Below are positions 54,559 to 62,966 of a stretch of 64,000 nucleotides of DNA, in pieces. How positions within the stretch are numbered: the first letter of the stretch is position 1; every line of letters starts with the position of its first letter. The translations under genes were made by a program, and so were the position numbers. The notes below the pieces were generated by a model. It worked only from the letters and a program-made list of their open reading frames with translations. It searched no databases and was not told the DNA's origin. This DNA is from Gottfriedia luciferensis (GTDB lineage Bacteria > Bacillota > Bacilli > Bacillales > Bacillaceae_G): positions 358,037 through 422,036 of the forward strand of contig NZ_MDKC01000002.1 of NCBI RefSeq assembly GCF_001712755.1, read 5' to 3'.

Positions 54559-54876
54559 ATTAAATTATTATTTATTTGTAGCAAAAATCAATGGAGAAGT
54601 CCTACAGCAGAAAAGATTTTTCACTTAAATAATGGCAACAAAGCAAGATCCGCGGGTACTGAAACTGGTGCTAGAATTAAAGTGACCGAGGGACATATTG
54701 GTTGGGCTGATATTATTTTTGTAATGGAGAAAAAACATTTAAGAAGAATACGCGATAAATTCGGTGATTTACTCAATGATAAAAAGATTGTCAATCTAGA
54801 TATAGCTGATGATTATCAGTTTATGGACGAAGAATTAATTGAAATTCTCCGTAATAGAGTATCGGAAATAATTTAG
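54559..54876 (+). CDS. Low-molecular-weight tyrosine phosphatase with ATT start
   Basis: 105 residues. The catalytic loop CSKNQWRS (C-X5-R-S) follows LLFI at the very N terminus; ARSAGTETGA, WADIIFVMEKKH and the acid LDIADDYQFMDEEL also match the family. A stop in this frame at 54550-54552 bars an upstream start, and the next GTG (54682) would delete the catalytic Cys. The codon where homologues have ATG is ATT at 54559-54561, with AAGGTG about 10 bases before. Therefore an ATT start, a mutated start, or poor translation is inferred. Confidence 0.75.
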   Translation: MKLLFICSKNQWRSPTAEKIFHLNNGNKARSAGTETGARIKVTEGHIGWADIIFVMEKKHLRRIRDKFGDLLNDKKIVNLDIADDYQFMDEELIEILRNRVSEII

Positions 54877-54925
54877 GGTAAATCGGAAAGAAGCGAAAAA
54901 AATTTAAAAATTTATAAGATTTTAA

Positions 54926-54962
54926 GACCCACTCAGCAAAACGAGTGGGTTTAGTTCTTTTT
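54926..54962 (+). terminator. Rho-independent terminator
   Basis: ACCCACT pairs with AGTGGGT, followed by TTAGTTCTTTTT. Confidence 0.8.
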
Positions 54963-55098
54963 ACCTTATGAACGGTTAGATTCTAAGTACTTCCTCATTT
55001 TTTTAAAAATTTCCAAAATAACCCAATTCACAACAGTGTCAAAGTCCATGTTGTACACATAAAAATAAAAGTAGAGCAAAATAGAAAAAGGTGTGAGC

Positions 55099-55794
55099 AT
55101 GTACTACAAATTATTAAAGCAATATATTAAAAATTCAAATTTAAGTTTGACTGAAATAGCCAATGAATTAAATAAGTTGGGTTTTTCAAAAGACAAGAGC
55201 TATTTAAGCAAATTACAAAATGCGAAATTGACTCCACCTGAAGAGAAATTAACTAGAGCGATTGCTAAAGTGACTGGTGGAAATGCTGAAGATTTAATTT
55301 GGTGTGCTTATATTATTAATGCACCTGAAAGATTAAAAACTCCTTTAAGAAATTTATCAGAGGAAGTATTTAATCTTTCACAGATAGAAATGAATAGTAA
55401 TCTAAAATTTGATGTGATCTATAAAGAGCAAAAGATTGAGGATCGTTCAAAAATATTTGCTGAATTTATAAGACAGTCACGATTACAAAAAAATCTTTCA
55501 ATCAAATGCCTTGGAAAAAAAGCAAATGTATCGCATTCATATATTTCACAAATTGAAAATGGCAAAAGAGGTATTCCGTCAACAGAAATTATTCGAAAGT
55601 TGGCAGAACCACTCGGTGTTCCTGTTATTCAGATGTTTCAATTAGCAGGATATGTACCAATTGATGAAAACGATTGGATAGAAGGTGTGAACCTCATACG
55701 TAAAGCTAATTCAATGTTAAACAATGAAGAAAAAGAGAAATTATTGAGGTTAATTGAAGCTTTTCTAACATTGTCTTCTTTACGCTTTTTCTAA
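55099..55794 (+). CDS. Regulator with two HTH domains (XRE type)
   Basis: 231 residues. A first HTH-like region (about 1-55: LSLTEIANELNKLGFSKDKSYLSKLQN) and a second, more canonical XRE domain (about 120-180: LGKKANVSHSYISQIENGKRGIP). A helical tail follows. The two-HTH layout suggests an intramolecular pair binding two half-sites, or a phage/SinR-like descendant. ATG 55099 with AAGGTG upstream is chosen over GTG 55093. Single gene. Confidence 0.82.
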   Translation: MYYKLLKQYIKNSNLSLTEIANELNKLGFSKDKSYLSKLQNAKLTPPEEKLTRAIAKVTGGNAEDLIWCAYIINAPERLKTPLRNLSEEVFNLSQIEMNSNLKFDVIYKEQKIEDRSKIFAEFIRQSRLQKNLSIKCLGKKANVSHSYISQIENGKRGIPSTEIIRKLAEPLGVPVIQMFQLAGYVPIDENDWIEGVNLIRKANSMLNNEEKEKLLRLIEAFLTLSSLRFF

Positions 55795-55811
55795 TTAAAT
55801 AGAATAAATAA

Positions 55812-55852
55812 AAGCAGGATTCAGGATTACTCCTTAACCTGCATTTTTTTAT
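55812..55852. terminator. Bidirectional terminator
   Basis: GCAGG pairs with CCTGC around an imperfect inner stem, with T-run on the plus strand; lies between convergent genes. Confidence 0.7.
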
Positions 55853-56463
55853 CCTTTTAATATGCCTTTAATTAGGTAAATAGCAATACACCAAATGATG
55901 ATAGCTGATATTTTATTAAGAACCAACATAAATTTACCAGATTGATCAAGTTTTCCTGCCGTTCTTCCTGTTATAGCGAGCGACAAAAACCAGATCCACG
56001 AAACTGCAATACACGTTACTGAGAAAGCAACTTTTTCAAGGCCATCATATTGAAGTGAATTTGTTCCAATTACGCCTATAGTATCCAAAATTGCATGAGG
56101 ATTTAGAAGTGAAACTGATGCAGCAAACAATATTTGTTTTTTTACTGAAAACTGATCCGAATTTGTAGTTACATTTGAAGATTCAGCTTTCCATGTTTGC
56201 CAGCCCATATAAGTTAAAAACAAAACGCCAAAACATAAAAGAGCGGTCTTTAAATAAGATGATGTTAATATTAGCACTGAAACTCCTGTAACAGATAAAG
56301 TAATTAATAAAGTATCGCAAATCGATGCAGTTATTACAGCAGGAAGTGCATTAATAAATCTTTTTTGAGTTGCACCTTGTTGAAAAATAAAAACGTTTTG
56401 AACCCCTAAAGGAAGAATTAATCCAAATGATAATAACGAAGCGTGTAAAATAGTTTGAATCAT
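55849..56463 (-). CDS. LysE/ArgO-type amino-acid exporter
   Basis: 204 residues with six hydrophobic helices. The start SLLSFGLILPLGVQNVFIFQQGA and the central SLLNPHAILDTIGVIG match the basic-amino-acid LysE/YggA subgroup. It exports lysine or arginine. Single gene with a ribosome site GGTGG before ATG. Confidence 0.92.
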   Translation of the reverse strand: MIQTILHASLLSFGLILPLGVQNVFIFQQGATQKRFINALPAVITASICDTLLITLSVTGVSVLILTSSYLKTALLCFGVLFLTYMGWQTWKAESSNVTTNSDQFSVKKQILFAASVSLLNPHAILDTIGVIGTNSLQYDGLEKVAFSVTCIAVSWIWFLSLAITGRTAGKLDQSGKFMLVLNKISAIIIWCIAIYLIKGILKG

Positions 56464-56575
56464 AGAACCACCTAACTGATCATTTTATATACATTTCAAA
56501 TCTTTTTACGAATCTTGACTAAATTTGTAAATTTTAGGAAAGGATAGTAAGAAACTGTAAAAGGAAGTGAAGAGT

Positions 56576-56770
56576 ATGTCACAACAATTTGACAATCTAC
56601 CTGATTATGAATTATTAGCAAATAATCCAGCATTATCTTTACATGAACTGTCATATCATTATGATATGAGTTTTAATGATATCGCTGAAATTAGAGGAAT
56701 CTCTGTAGAAGATTTAGTAAATTACTATCAGACAAATACTTCTCACGATTCATTATTTTATTTTGAGTAA
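56576..56770 (+). CDS. Small hypothetical protein (64 aa)
   Basis: MSQQFDNLPDYELLANN at the start, then HELSYHYDMSFNDIAEIRGISVEDLVNYY. The second part reads like a short helix-turn-helix-like or helical bundle segment. AAGGAAGTG lies upstream of ATG 56576. A terminator follows. No family recognised. Confidence 0.6.
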   Translation: MSQQFDNLPDYELLANNPALSLHELSYHYDMSFNDIAEIRGISVEDLVNYYQTNTSHDSLFYFE

Positions 56771-56780
56771 AATAGACATA

Positions 56781-56816
56781 AAGCTGACCCAATATCTATT
56801 GGAATCGGCTTTTTTT
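56781..56816 (+). terminator. Rho-independent terminator
   Basis: AAAGCTGA pairs with TCGGCTTT with one mismatch plus an inner AATA/TATT, then TTTT. Confidence 0.75.
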
Positions 56817-56918
56817 ATGTAATCGCACCTGCTTATTATATTGAAAAAATTATGAGAATACTAGAATTTTAAACAGACTTAACATGGCGAATTAGGAATT
56901 AGCCTTAAAAAAAGAAAG

Positions 56919-56944
56919 TTAGGCCGTTTATGACCTAACTTCAA
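56919..56944. terminator. Bidirectional hairpin at the end of the minus-strand GNAT gene
   Basis: AAGTTAGG pairs with CCTAACTT; A/T tracts on both sides. It overlaps the last codons of the minus-strand gene. Confidence 0.75.
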
Positions 56945-57465
56945 TTTTTCTTCCTTGTCTTTAGTCGCCAATTATTACATACCATAAATTTACCAATTGG
57001 ATATTCAAAATTACATTTTTTAATAAACTTGAAATTTAATTTTTCACATATTTTATTAGATGGAATGTTATTAGTAGAAGGAAAAGCGTGAATGTATTTA
57101 TGTTTAGATTCTTTTTGGGCTTTCTTAATAGCTTTTTTTACTGCGATTGTTGCGATACCTTTTCGTTGAAATTGAGGTAAAATGCTCCAACCAATTTCAT
57201 AAACAAGTTTACCTTCCCATATGCGATCCCAGTAGCCAACAGTTCCTATTTTTGTTCTATAAGGAAGCAAAATGATTACAAACATTTGTCCTGTACCTAC
57301 TCGGCTCATTTCAAGATAATGCTTATGTCGACTCATAATTTGATTTAAACTTTCTAGACCACCAAGATATTTCATCATATTATTCGTATTCGATGACAAA
57401 AGTAAATTTAGATCTGCTTCGTTCCAAGGCTCAATTAGAATGTTTGATTCATCTGTTTTTGACAA
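56941..57465 (-). CDS. GNAT-family N-acetyltransferase
   Basis: 174 residues. The RimJ/RimL-like pattern: LIEPWNEADLNLLLSS start, VYEIGWSILPQFQRKGIATIAVKKAIKKA (acetyl-CoA site Q-x-x-G-x-A) and TNNIPSNKICEKLNFKF. TTG start with TGGAG upstream. Single gene. Confidence 0.88.
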   Translation of the reverse strand: MSKTDESNILIEPWNEADLNLLLSSNTNNMMKYLGGLESLNQIMSRHKHYLEMSRVGTGQMFVIILLPYRTKIGTVGYWDRIWEGKLVYEIGWSILPQFQRKGIATIAVKKAIKKAQKESKHKYIHAFPSTNNIPSNKICEKLNFKFIKKCNFEYPIGKFMVCNNWRLKTRKKN

Positions 57466-57622
57466 TTAATACACTCCAAATTTATATTAAAAAGAATCAT
57501 AATAAGATAGTATTCCGAAGTGAAGATGATATCTCTAATTAAATAACACAAATTAAATAGGTGAAATTCTTAACACGATATTCGTTTTATAACAAATATC
57601 CATTAAATAAATAGAGAAGTTT

Positions 57623-57665
57623 AAAAGGGCTGTTTGAAGTTAGAAAACTTTGGACAGCCCTTTTA
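57623..57665. terminator. Bidirectional terminator
   Basis: AAAAGGGCTGT pairs perfectly with ACAGCCCTTTT. Confidence 0.85.
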
Positions 57666-57705
57666 TTGAAGAAGATTAAATTTAATAAAGTATAGTATAT
57701 ATGAT

Positions 57706-58215
57706 TTAAATCTTCATCTGATAAGCTCTGACGATAATCCCATCATTTGCTGGTTCAAAGTCAAACTTTGGTAAACGTTTAAATCCGATACTTTCATATA
57801 AACTTATGGCATTTTTCATAAATTCACCGGTATGTAATCCAATTGCATCGAATCCTTTTTCCTTCGTACGATTAATACATTCTGAAATTAGCGCAGAAGC
57901 AATTCCTTGACCGCGGTTGCTTGAGTCTACAGCAAGCATTCGAATCTCTGGATAATCAAGTTCGTCGATATAATCTCCATAGGCATTTATTTTAGCTGGA
58001 AATAAAGCGACACTACCGACAATTTTTCCTAAAACCGTGGCAACAATTATTTCCACGCCTTCTTGTTCATCAACATTTGATAAGAGGGACTTCTTTAAAG
58101 CATTCCAATGTTTATCTGGTAATAAGTTGACGTATTCATCATAAGCGTTAATTCTTTGTTCTCGAATAGACTGAAACATCTCTTTTTCAGCATTACAAAT
58201 TTTTATTTTTACCAT
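57706..58215 (-). CDS. GNAT-family N-acetyltransferase
   Basis: 169 residues. Motif A is RMLAVDSSNRGQGIASALISECINR, followed by the typical LHTGEFMKNAISLYESIGFKRLP. AAAAGGAG precedes ATG. It lies 22 bases downstream of the glutathione-transferase-like gene on the same strand, suggesting a two-gene operon. Confidence 0.9.
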   Translation of the reverse strand: MVKIKICNAEKEMFQSIREQRINAYDEYVNLLPDKHWNALKKSLLSNVDEQEGVEIIVATVLGKIVGSVALFPAKINAYGDYIDELDYPEIRMLAVDSSNRGQGIASALISECINRTKEKGFDAIGLHTGEFMKNAISLYESIGFKRLPKFDFEPANDGIIVRAYQMKI

Positions 58216-58237
58216 TTAGATTGCATCTCCTTTTGCC

Positions 58238-59221
58238 TTAATGAATGAGGAACTTTTCTTTTTGTCCACTTAAATCTTCTCGATTGTGCTTCGAATTCCA
58301 AATCATAAGTTCAGGACCTTTTGGTAAGACTTTTGGTTCTTCTTTATCTGGCGAGATGGTTATTGATAAATGATAATGTCGTTTAATTGCATCAAAATCA
58401 GTTGTATCCCCAAACCCAGGTGTTTGATATAAATCTCGAACATAGCCCCATAAGTTTTTATACTCGCGAATTAAATTTCGATTCGTATTAAAGGCTGTAA
58501 AGTAAGCAGAATCGAACCGTACTAATGTTGTATATAACCTAACATCAGTATCAGTAATTTTATCACCAAATAAAAAACGTTGTTTAGATAAGCGTTTCTC
58601 TAGCTCATCTAGTCTATTAAATAGCGTTTCATAAGCATCCTCATAGGCTTTCTGAGATTGTGCAAAACCACATTTGTATACACCATTGTTTACATCAGTG
58701 AATATGATTTCGTTTAGCGCATCAATTTCTTGTCGGATGGAAACTGGGTATAGATCTGGTGCATTTTTTTTATGGTACGGCTTCCAAGCTGTTTCGAAAT
58801 AATTTGTTAGCTTAAAATAGTCATTATTGACAACCTTACCAGAGCTAATCTCGATCATTGCAGGTACTGTCGGACGTCCTGAATAGTTTTGATCTGATTT
58901 ATGATAGATTTCACTCATATAGCGAACACTTAATATTGGATCAACTCCGCCTGAATCCAAAGAAAATTCCCAATCCACGTGAGGTAATCTAGGACGCATT
59001 GGACTGACAGTTCCTAAACTGAACGCGTTTTCTAAGCCTAAAACTTTTCGTACAATAACAGAACGATGGGCCCATGGACAAGCAGCTGACCAAATGAGTC
59101 GATATCGACCTGCTTCAACAGGGAGTTCTTGTGGTTTAGTTCCAAATGGTGTAGAAAAACGATTTAATTGACGTCTAAAGAAACCATCAACTGTTACTTC
59201 AGTTGGTTTAGTTTTATTCAT
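58238..59221 (-). CDS. Glutathionyl-hydroquinone reductase-like protein (YqjG/ECM4 type)
   Basis: 327 residues. The Cys motif SAACPWAHRSVIVRKVLGLE is the ECM4/YqjG signature (CPWAHR), followed by a GST-N thioredoxin fold and a GST-C helical domain (FLFGDKITDTDVRLYTTLVRF). In Gram-negative bacteria it reduces glutathionyl quinones. Firmicutes of this type generally use bacillithiol, so the thiol partner is an open question. AAAGGATG precedes ATG. Divergent from the LLM oxidoreductase gene. Confidence 0.88.
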   Translation of the reverse strand: MNKTKPTEVTVDGFFRRQLNRFSTPFGTKPQELPVEAGRYRLIWSAACPWAHRSVIVRKVLGLENAFSLGTVSPMRPRLPHVDWEFSLDSGGVDPILSVRYMSEIYHKSDQNYSGRPTVPAMIEISSGKVVNNDYFKLTNYFETAWKPYHKKNAPDLYPVSIRQEIDALNEIIFTDVNNGVYKCGFAQSQKAYEDAYETLFNRLDELEKRLSKQRFLFGDKITDTDVRLYTTLVRFDSAYFTAFNTNRNLIREYKNLWGYVRDLYQTPGFGDTTDFDAIKRHYHLSITISPDKEEPKVLPKGPELMIWNSKHNREDLSGQKEKFLIH

Positions 59222-59263
59222 ACTTAAACATCCTTTCTCACTACTTTGGATAATTACTTTTGA

Positions 59264-59404
59264 TTAGAATTTATGTAGGTGAACATAGAAGTAATTCTAA
59301 TACTCTATTATACTCTTAAAATTCAGAAAATGTATTTTTTCTAGTTATACTTATGATGACAATTCTATCATTTACTTGCATTATACTACTTTGTTAGAAT
59401 TTAT
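59264..59404. repeat. Repeated TTAGAATTTAT sites in a divergent intergenic region
   Basis: TTAGAATTTAT occurs at 59264-59274 and again at 59394-59404, flanking the divergent promoters of the GST-like and LLM genes. It could be a shared regulator site. The composition is AT-rich, so chance is possible. Confidence 0.4.
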
Positions 59405-59509
59405 CTCGAATTTGAGGTATATTTAAGTTGTTTAATCATTCTAGGAACAGAACTTTATAAAAATGATCATATTTGCTATATAATTACAGAATTTAGGAGG
59501 AATAGTTTA

Positions 59510-60559
59510 ATGGAAATAGGAATTAGTACTTTTGTAGAAACAACACCTGATACAAAGACAGGTGTTTTAATAAGCCATGCAGAACGTTTACGTGAAGTGG
59601 TTGAGGAGATTATTCTGGCAGATCAAGTTGGATTAGATGTATTTGGAGTAGGGGAACATCATCGTAATGATTTTGCAGCATCATCTCCAGCTGTCGTACT
59701 AGCTGCTGCAGCATCACAAACAAATCGTATCCGGCTAACAAGTGCAGTAACTGTACTTTCATCAGCAGATCCAGTAAGAGTATTTCAAGATTTTGCTACG
59801 CTTGATGGTATTTCCAATGGTCGAGCGGAAATCATGGCGGGACGTGGTTCATTCATCGAATCATTTCCTTTATTCGGCTATAATTTAAACGACTATGATG
59901 AGCTTTTTGAAGAAAAACTGGATTTACTGTTAACCTTGCAAAAATCTGAATTTGTAACATGGAGTGGAAAACATCGTCCAGCCATTAATAATATAGGTAT
60001 CTATCCACGTCCAGTTCAGGAACCACTGCCAATTTGGATTGGAAGTGGAGGAAACAGTGAGTCAGTCGTTCGAGCTGGTTTATTAGGACTTCCACTTGTA
60101 CTTGCAATAATAGGTGGACGACCAATTCAGTTCGCACCACTTGTTGAGCTTTATAAAAAAGCAGCTGTTCATGCCGGTCATGATGTAAACAAATTACAAA
60201 TTGCATCCCATTCACACGGGTTCATCGCAGAGGATAGAATGACTGCAGTTGATAAATTTTTCCCATCAACACAGCAAGTAATGAATAAGCTTGGAAAGGA
60301 ACGTGGTTGGGGAACTTATGATCGATCTGCATTCGATGCGGCACGAAGCCTTGAAGGTGCACTTTATGTTGGTGATTCTGAAACTGTAGCAAAAAAAATC
60401 ATCAACCTTCGAAAAAATGTCGGAATCACAAGATTTATGCTTCATGTACCAGTTGGTTCGATGCCACATGCAGACGTAATGAAAGCAATCGAACTATTAG
60501 GTAAGGAAGTTGCACCAACCGTTCGAGAAGAAATTAAAAAGTGGGAAGCAAATCAATAA
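59510..60559 (+). CDS. LLM-class flavin-dependent oxidoreductase
   Basis: 349 residues with the luciferase-like (bacterial) barrel pattern: EIGISTFVETTPD, LDVFGVGEHHRNDFAASSP, RLTSAVTVLSSADPVRVFQDFATLD, NGRAEIMAGRGSF and PIWIGSGGNSESVV. The FMN/F420-type monooxygenases oxidise diverse small molecules. AGGAGG precedes ATG. No obvious operon. Confidence 0.92.
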   Translation: MEIGISTFVETTPDTKTGVLISHAERLREVVEEIILADQVGLDVFGVGEHHRNDFAASSPAVVLAAAASQTNRIRLTSAVTVLSSADPVRVFQDFATLDGISNGRAEIMAGRGSFIESFPLFGYNLNDYDELFEEKLDLLLTLQKSEFVTWSGKHRPAINNIGIYPRPVQEPLPIWIGSGGNSESVVRAGLLGLPLVLAIIGGRPIQFAPLVELYKKAAVHAGHDVNKLQIASHSHGFIAEDRMTAVDKFFPSTQQVMNKLGKERGWGTYDRSAFDAARSLEGALYVGDSETVAKKIINLRKNVGITRFMLHVPVGSMPHADVMKAIELLGKEVAPTVREEIKKWEANQ

Positions 60560-60567
60560 CTTAAAAT

Positions 60568-60607
60568 AAATGAAAAGCTGTTTTCTATAAGAGGACAGTT
60601 TTTTTTA
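60568..60607 (+). terminator. Probable terminator
   Basis: AAAAGCTGTT pairs loosely with GACAGTTTTT, followed by T-run; weak stem. Confidence 0.5.
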
Positions 60608-60682
60608 ATGATCAAATAAATAAAATGTGATAATTTTCCATCAAATGGAAAAGAATATTGCATAGGAAAGGAGGGAATGCGA

Positions 60683-61069
60683 GTGTTAATGAAAAATTGG
60701 TTATCAGGACTAATTGTTTTTTTAGCAACGATTGTGTTAATGGCAACACCAGGTAATTTCAAAGCTTTTGCTGAATCTAAGGTTTCAGATGCAAATGATC
60801 GTGCGCAAACAATCGTAGTAGAGTTGAATGATGATTATTTTAATCCGAAAAACATCACAATTCCAAATGGTACAAAGACAACTTTATTATTGAAAAATAA
60901 AGGAAGTAAACCTCATACTTTTACAGTGAAAATGCTCAATATTGATGTAGAAGTTCAACCAAGAACTGAAAAAACCATTTCAGTGTTACCAAAACAAGCA
61001 AATACATACGATCTTACATGTAAGTACCATTTTAATGTAGGTATGGTAGGAAAAGTAATCGTAAAATAA
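60683..61069 (+). CDS. Secreted cupredoxin
   Basis: About 128 residues. A signal peptide (LSGLIVFLATIVLMATPGN, likely cut near AFA) is followed by a cupredoxin barrel. Type 1 copper ligands are visible: His in KPHTFTV, Cys and His in TCKYHF, and Met in NVGMVG, spaced C-x2-H-x4-M. It carries electrons outside the cell or binds copper. GTG 60683 is 9 bases after AGGAGG and is preferred; ATG 60677 is too close to it. Confidence 0.85.
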   Translation: MLMKNWLSGLIVFLATIVLMATPGNFKAFAESKVSDANDRAQTIVVELNDDYFNPKNITIPNGTKTTLLLKNKGSKPHTFTVKMLNIDVEVQPRTEKTISVLPKQANTYDLTCKYHFNVGMVGKVIVK

Positions 61070-61100
61070 AGTCAGGGCCATTGGGCCTTGTCTTTATTTA
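61069..61100 (+). terminator. Rho-independent terminator
   Basis: AAAGTCAGGGCC pairs with GGCCTTGTCTTT (two mismatches) around ATTG, followed by ATTTAT. Confidence 0.65.
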
Positions 61101-61167
61101 TGTATTGATAAAGAATTGCCATATGAATTTCTAACTTATAAAGGTATTTCATTACTTTTTAGCAAAA

Positions 61168-61194
61168 CCTCCTCATACAATTAGAATGAGGAGG
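61168..61194 (+). promoter_or_regulatory. Hairpin sequestering the ribosome site of the next gene
   Basis: CCTCCTCAT pairs perfectly with ATGAGGAGG around a 9-base loop. The right arm contains the GGAGG of the gene starting at 61202, and no T-run follows, so it fits translation control (for example by temperature or a factor) rather than termination. Confidence 0.6.
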
Positions 61195-61201
61195 GATATG
61201 G

Positions 61202-61501
61202 ATGCAGAACATCGATTTTCATATACTTCAATGGTTTTTTGGTAGTACACCAATTCTTGGTTTAGCTTTAATGATGTTTATTGCTTCATCACTTGGGAAA
61301 CGGCTGACTATACCAATAATTACAGTTATTGTAACATCATGCTTGTGGTTTATTTGGAAATCGCTTCCAAATGATATTTGGCATCATATGGGAGCAAACA
61401 ATAATGTTGGACTTTACCAGCATATAACATTTGCGCTAATCCTTGGTTTTGTCACATCGAGCATTCTCGGAATGTTTCAAAAAACTCTTCACGCTAAATA
61501 A
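61202..61501 (+). CDS. Small membrane protein (99 aa)
   Basis: About three hydrophobic helices (GLALMMFIASSLG, IPIITVIVTSCLWFIW, ITFALILGFVTSSILGMF). The ribosome site GGAGGG lies in a hairpin arm. No family recognised; the position after a cupredoxin suggests but does not prove an envelope role. Confidence 0.75.
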   Translation: MQNIDFHILQWFFGSTPILGLALMMFIASSLGKRLTIPIITVIVTSCLWFIWKSLPNDIWHHMGANNNVGLYQHITFALILGFVTSSILGMFQKTLHAK

Positions 61502-61576
61502 GATTCTCATTAAATATATGAAAATTTTAAAGGTTATCCATGATTTTAAATAGATGAATAGAATGAACCAACAACT

Positions 61577-61608
61577 ATGAGCTTCTCTAAAAGAGGCTCC
61601 TTTTTTTA
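61577..61608 (+). terminator. Rho-independent terminator
   Basis: GAGCTTCTC pairs with GAGGCTC (one bulge), followed by CTTTTTTTATTTT. Confidence 0.8.
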
Positions 61609-61656
61609 TTTTAAAGAAATGAAAGCGGATTTATAAAAAAATAATAAAAAAACCAA

Positions 61657-61689
61657 TTGACTCTCCCCTCAGAGGAGGCTTTACATTAT
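61657..61689 (+). promoter_or_regulatory. MerR-type (BmrR) operator-promoter of the bmr gene
   Basis: TTGACT -35 and TACATT -10 are separated by 19 bases, the over-long spacer typical of MerR-family activation. The spacer holds the dyad CTCCCCTCAGAGGAG, close to the known B. subtilis BmrR site. The regulator is encoded directly downstream. Confidence 0.8.
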
Positions 61690-61722
61690 GTTTTGTAGAG
61701 TTTTAAAAGGAGTTGAGTTTAG

Positions 61723-62889
61723 ATGAAAAAACAAAACATCATGTTATCTTTAGTATTAATGAATTTATTCATTATTTTTTTAGGTATTGGGCTAGTTATT
61801 CCAGTCACACCTTCAATTATCAATGAGTTAAATATATCGGGTACAATTGTAGGCTATATGGTAGCTGCATTTGCGATTACACAATTATTTTTTTCACCAA
61901 TTGCAGGTCGCTGGGTAGACCAGTTCGGACGTAAAAAAATGATTATAACTGGATTAATGATCTTTAGTATCTCAGAGTTTTTATTCGGAATGGGTAAAAC
62001 AATTGAGGTTCTTTTTATTTCACGTATGCTAGGTGGAATAAGTGCGGCATTCATAATGCCAGCAGTAACAGCATTTATAGCAGATGTTACTACAGTCGAT
62101 ACTAGAGCAAAAGCACTTGGCTATATGTCGGCTGCAATTTCAACAGGTTTTATTGTTGGACCAGGTGTCGGAGGTTTCATAGCAGAATATGGCCCACGCA
62201 TACCATTTTTCTCCGCTGCAGGATTGGCAATTTTCGCAGGCGTTTTATCGATTACAATCCTTCCTGAGCCAGAACGAAATCAAGAAAGTATTGAGGATAA
62301 AGGACAAAAACCAGGATTAAAACGTATTTTTGCTCCGATGTATTTTATCTCGTTTATGGTTATATTGATCTCACAATTTGGTTTGTCAGCTTTTGAATCA
62401 CTATTTTCATTGTTCACAAATCATAAATTTGGTTTTACACCAAAAGACATCGCAATCATGATTACTGGCGGTGGTATTGTTGGTGCGATTGCTCAAATAG
62501 CATTATTTGATCGTTTAACAAAATGGATGGGAGAAATTCGATTAATTCGATATAGTTTAATCCTTTCAACAATACTGGTGTTTATGATGACAATTGTGAA
62601 TTCATATTTTATGATTTTACTAGTGACGTTTACAGTATTTTTAGGCTTTGATTTAATGCGTCCAGCTGTTACAACCTATTTATCTAAAATTGCAGGAAAT
62701 GAACAAGGCTTTGTAGGTGGAATGAATTCAATGTTTACTAGTTTTGGGAATGTAATAGGACCAATAATAGGTGGAATCCTATTTGATATTGACTTAAACT
62801 ATCCATTTTATTTTGCAACAGTCTTATTAGCGAGTGGTGTTGGTTTAACAATTGCTTGGAAAATGCCAGTATATCGAACAGCATCATAA
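61723..62889 (+). CDS. bmr: Multidrug efflux MFS transporter (Bmr/NorA type)
   Basis: 388 residues, twelve helices. Family motifs: GRWVDQFGRKKMIITGLM (motif A, residue about 65-85), the motif-C-like ISTGFIVGPGVGGFIAEYGPR, and DLMRPAVTTYLSKIAG. The proton-driven exporter removes lipophilic cations and fluoroquinolones in homologues. AAAGGAG precedes ATG. The BmrR-like regulator and operator complete the system. Confidence 0.9.
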   Translation: MKKQNIMLSLVLMNLFIIFLGIGLVIPVTPSIINELNISGTIVGYMVAAFAITQLFFSPIAGRWVDQFGRKKMIITGLMIFSISEFLFGMGKTIEVLFISRMLGGISAAFIMPAVTAFIADVTTVDTRAKALGYMSAAISTGFIVGPGVGGFIAEYGPRIPFFSAAGLAIFAGVLSITILPEPERNQESIEDKGQKPGLKRIFAPMYFISFMVILISQFGLSAFESLFSLFTNHKFGFTPKDIAIMITGGGIVGAIAQIALFDRLTKWMGEIRLIRYSLILSTILVFMMTIVNSYFMILLVTFTVFLGFDLMRPAVTTYLSKIAGNEQGFVGGMNSMFTSFGNVIGPIIGGILFDIDLNYPFYFATVLLASGVGLTIAWKMPVYRTAS

Positions 62890-62892
62890 TTC

Positions 62893-62938
62893 AAAAAAGC
62901 ATATTCTATATTTTCGAATAAAGAATATGCTTTTTTTG
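62893..62938 (+). terminator. Terminator between bmr and bmrR
   Basis: AAAAGCATATTCT pairs with AGAATATGCTTTT, followed by TTT. A strong stem, so bmrR expression may depend on read-through or its own promoter. Confidence 0.85.
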
Positions 62939-62966
62939 CTAAAATAAGATAGTGGAGGTGATTGAA

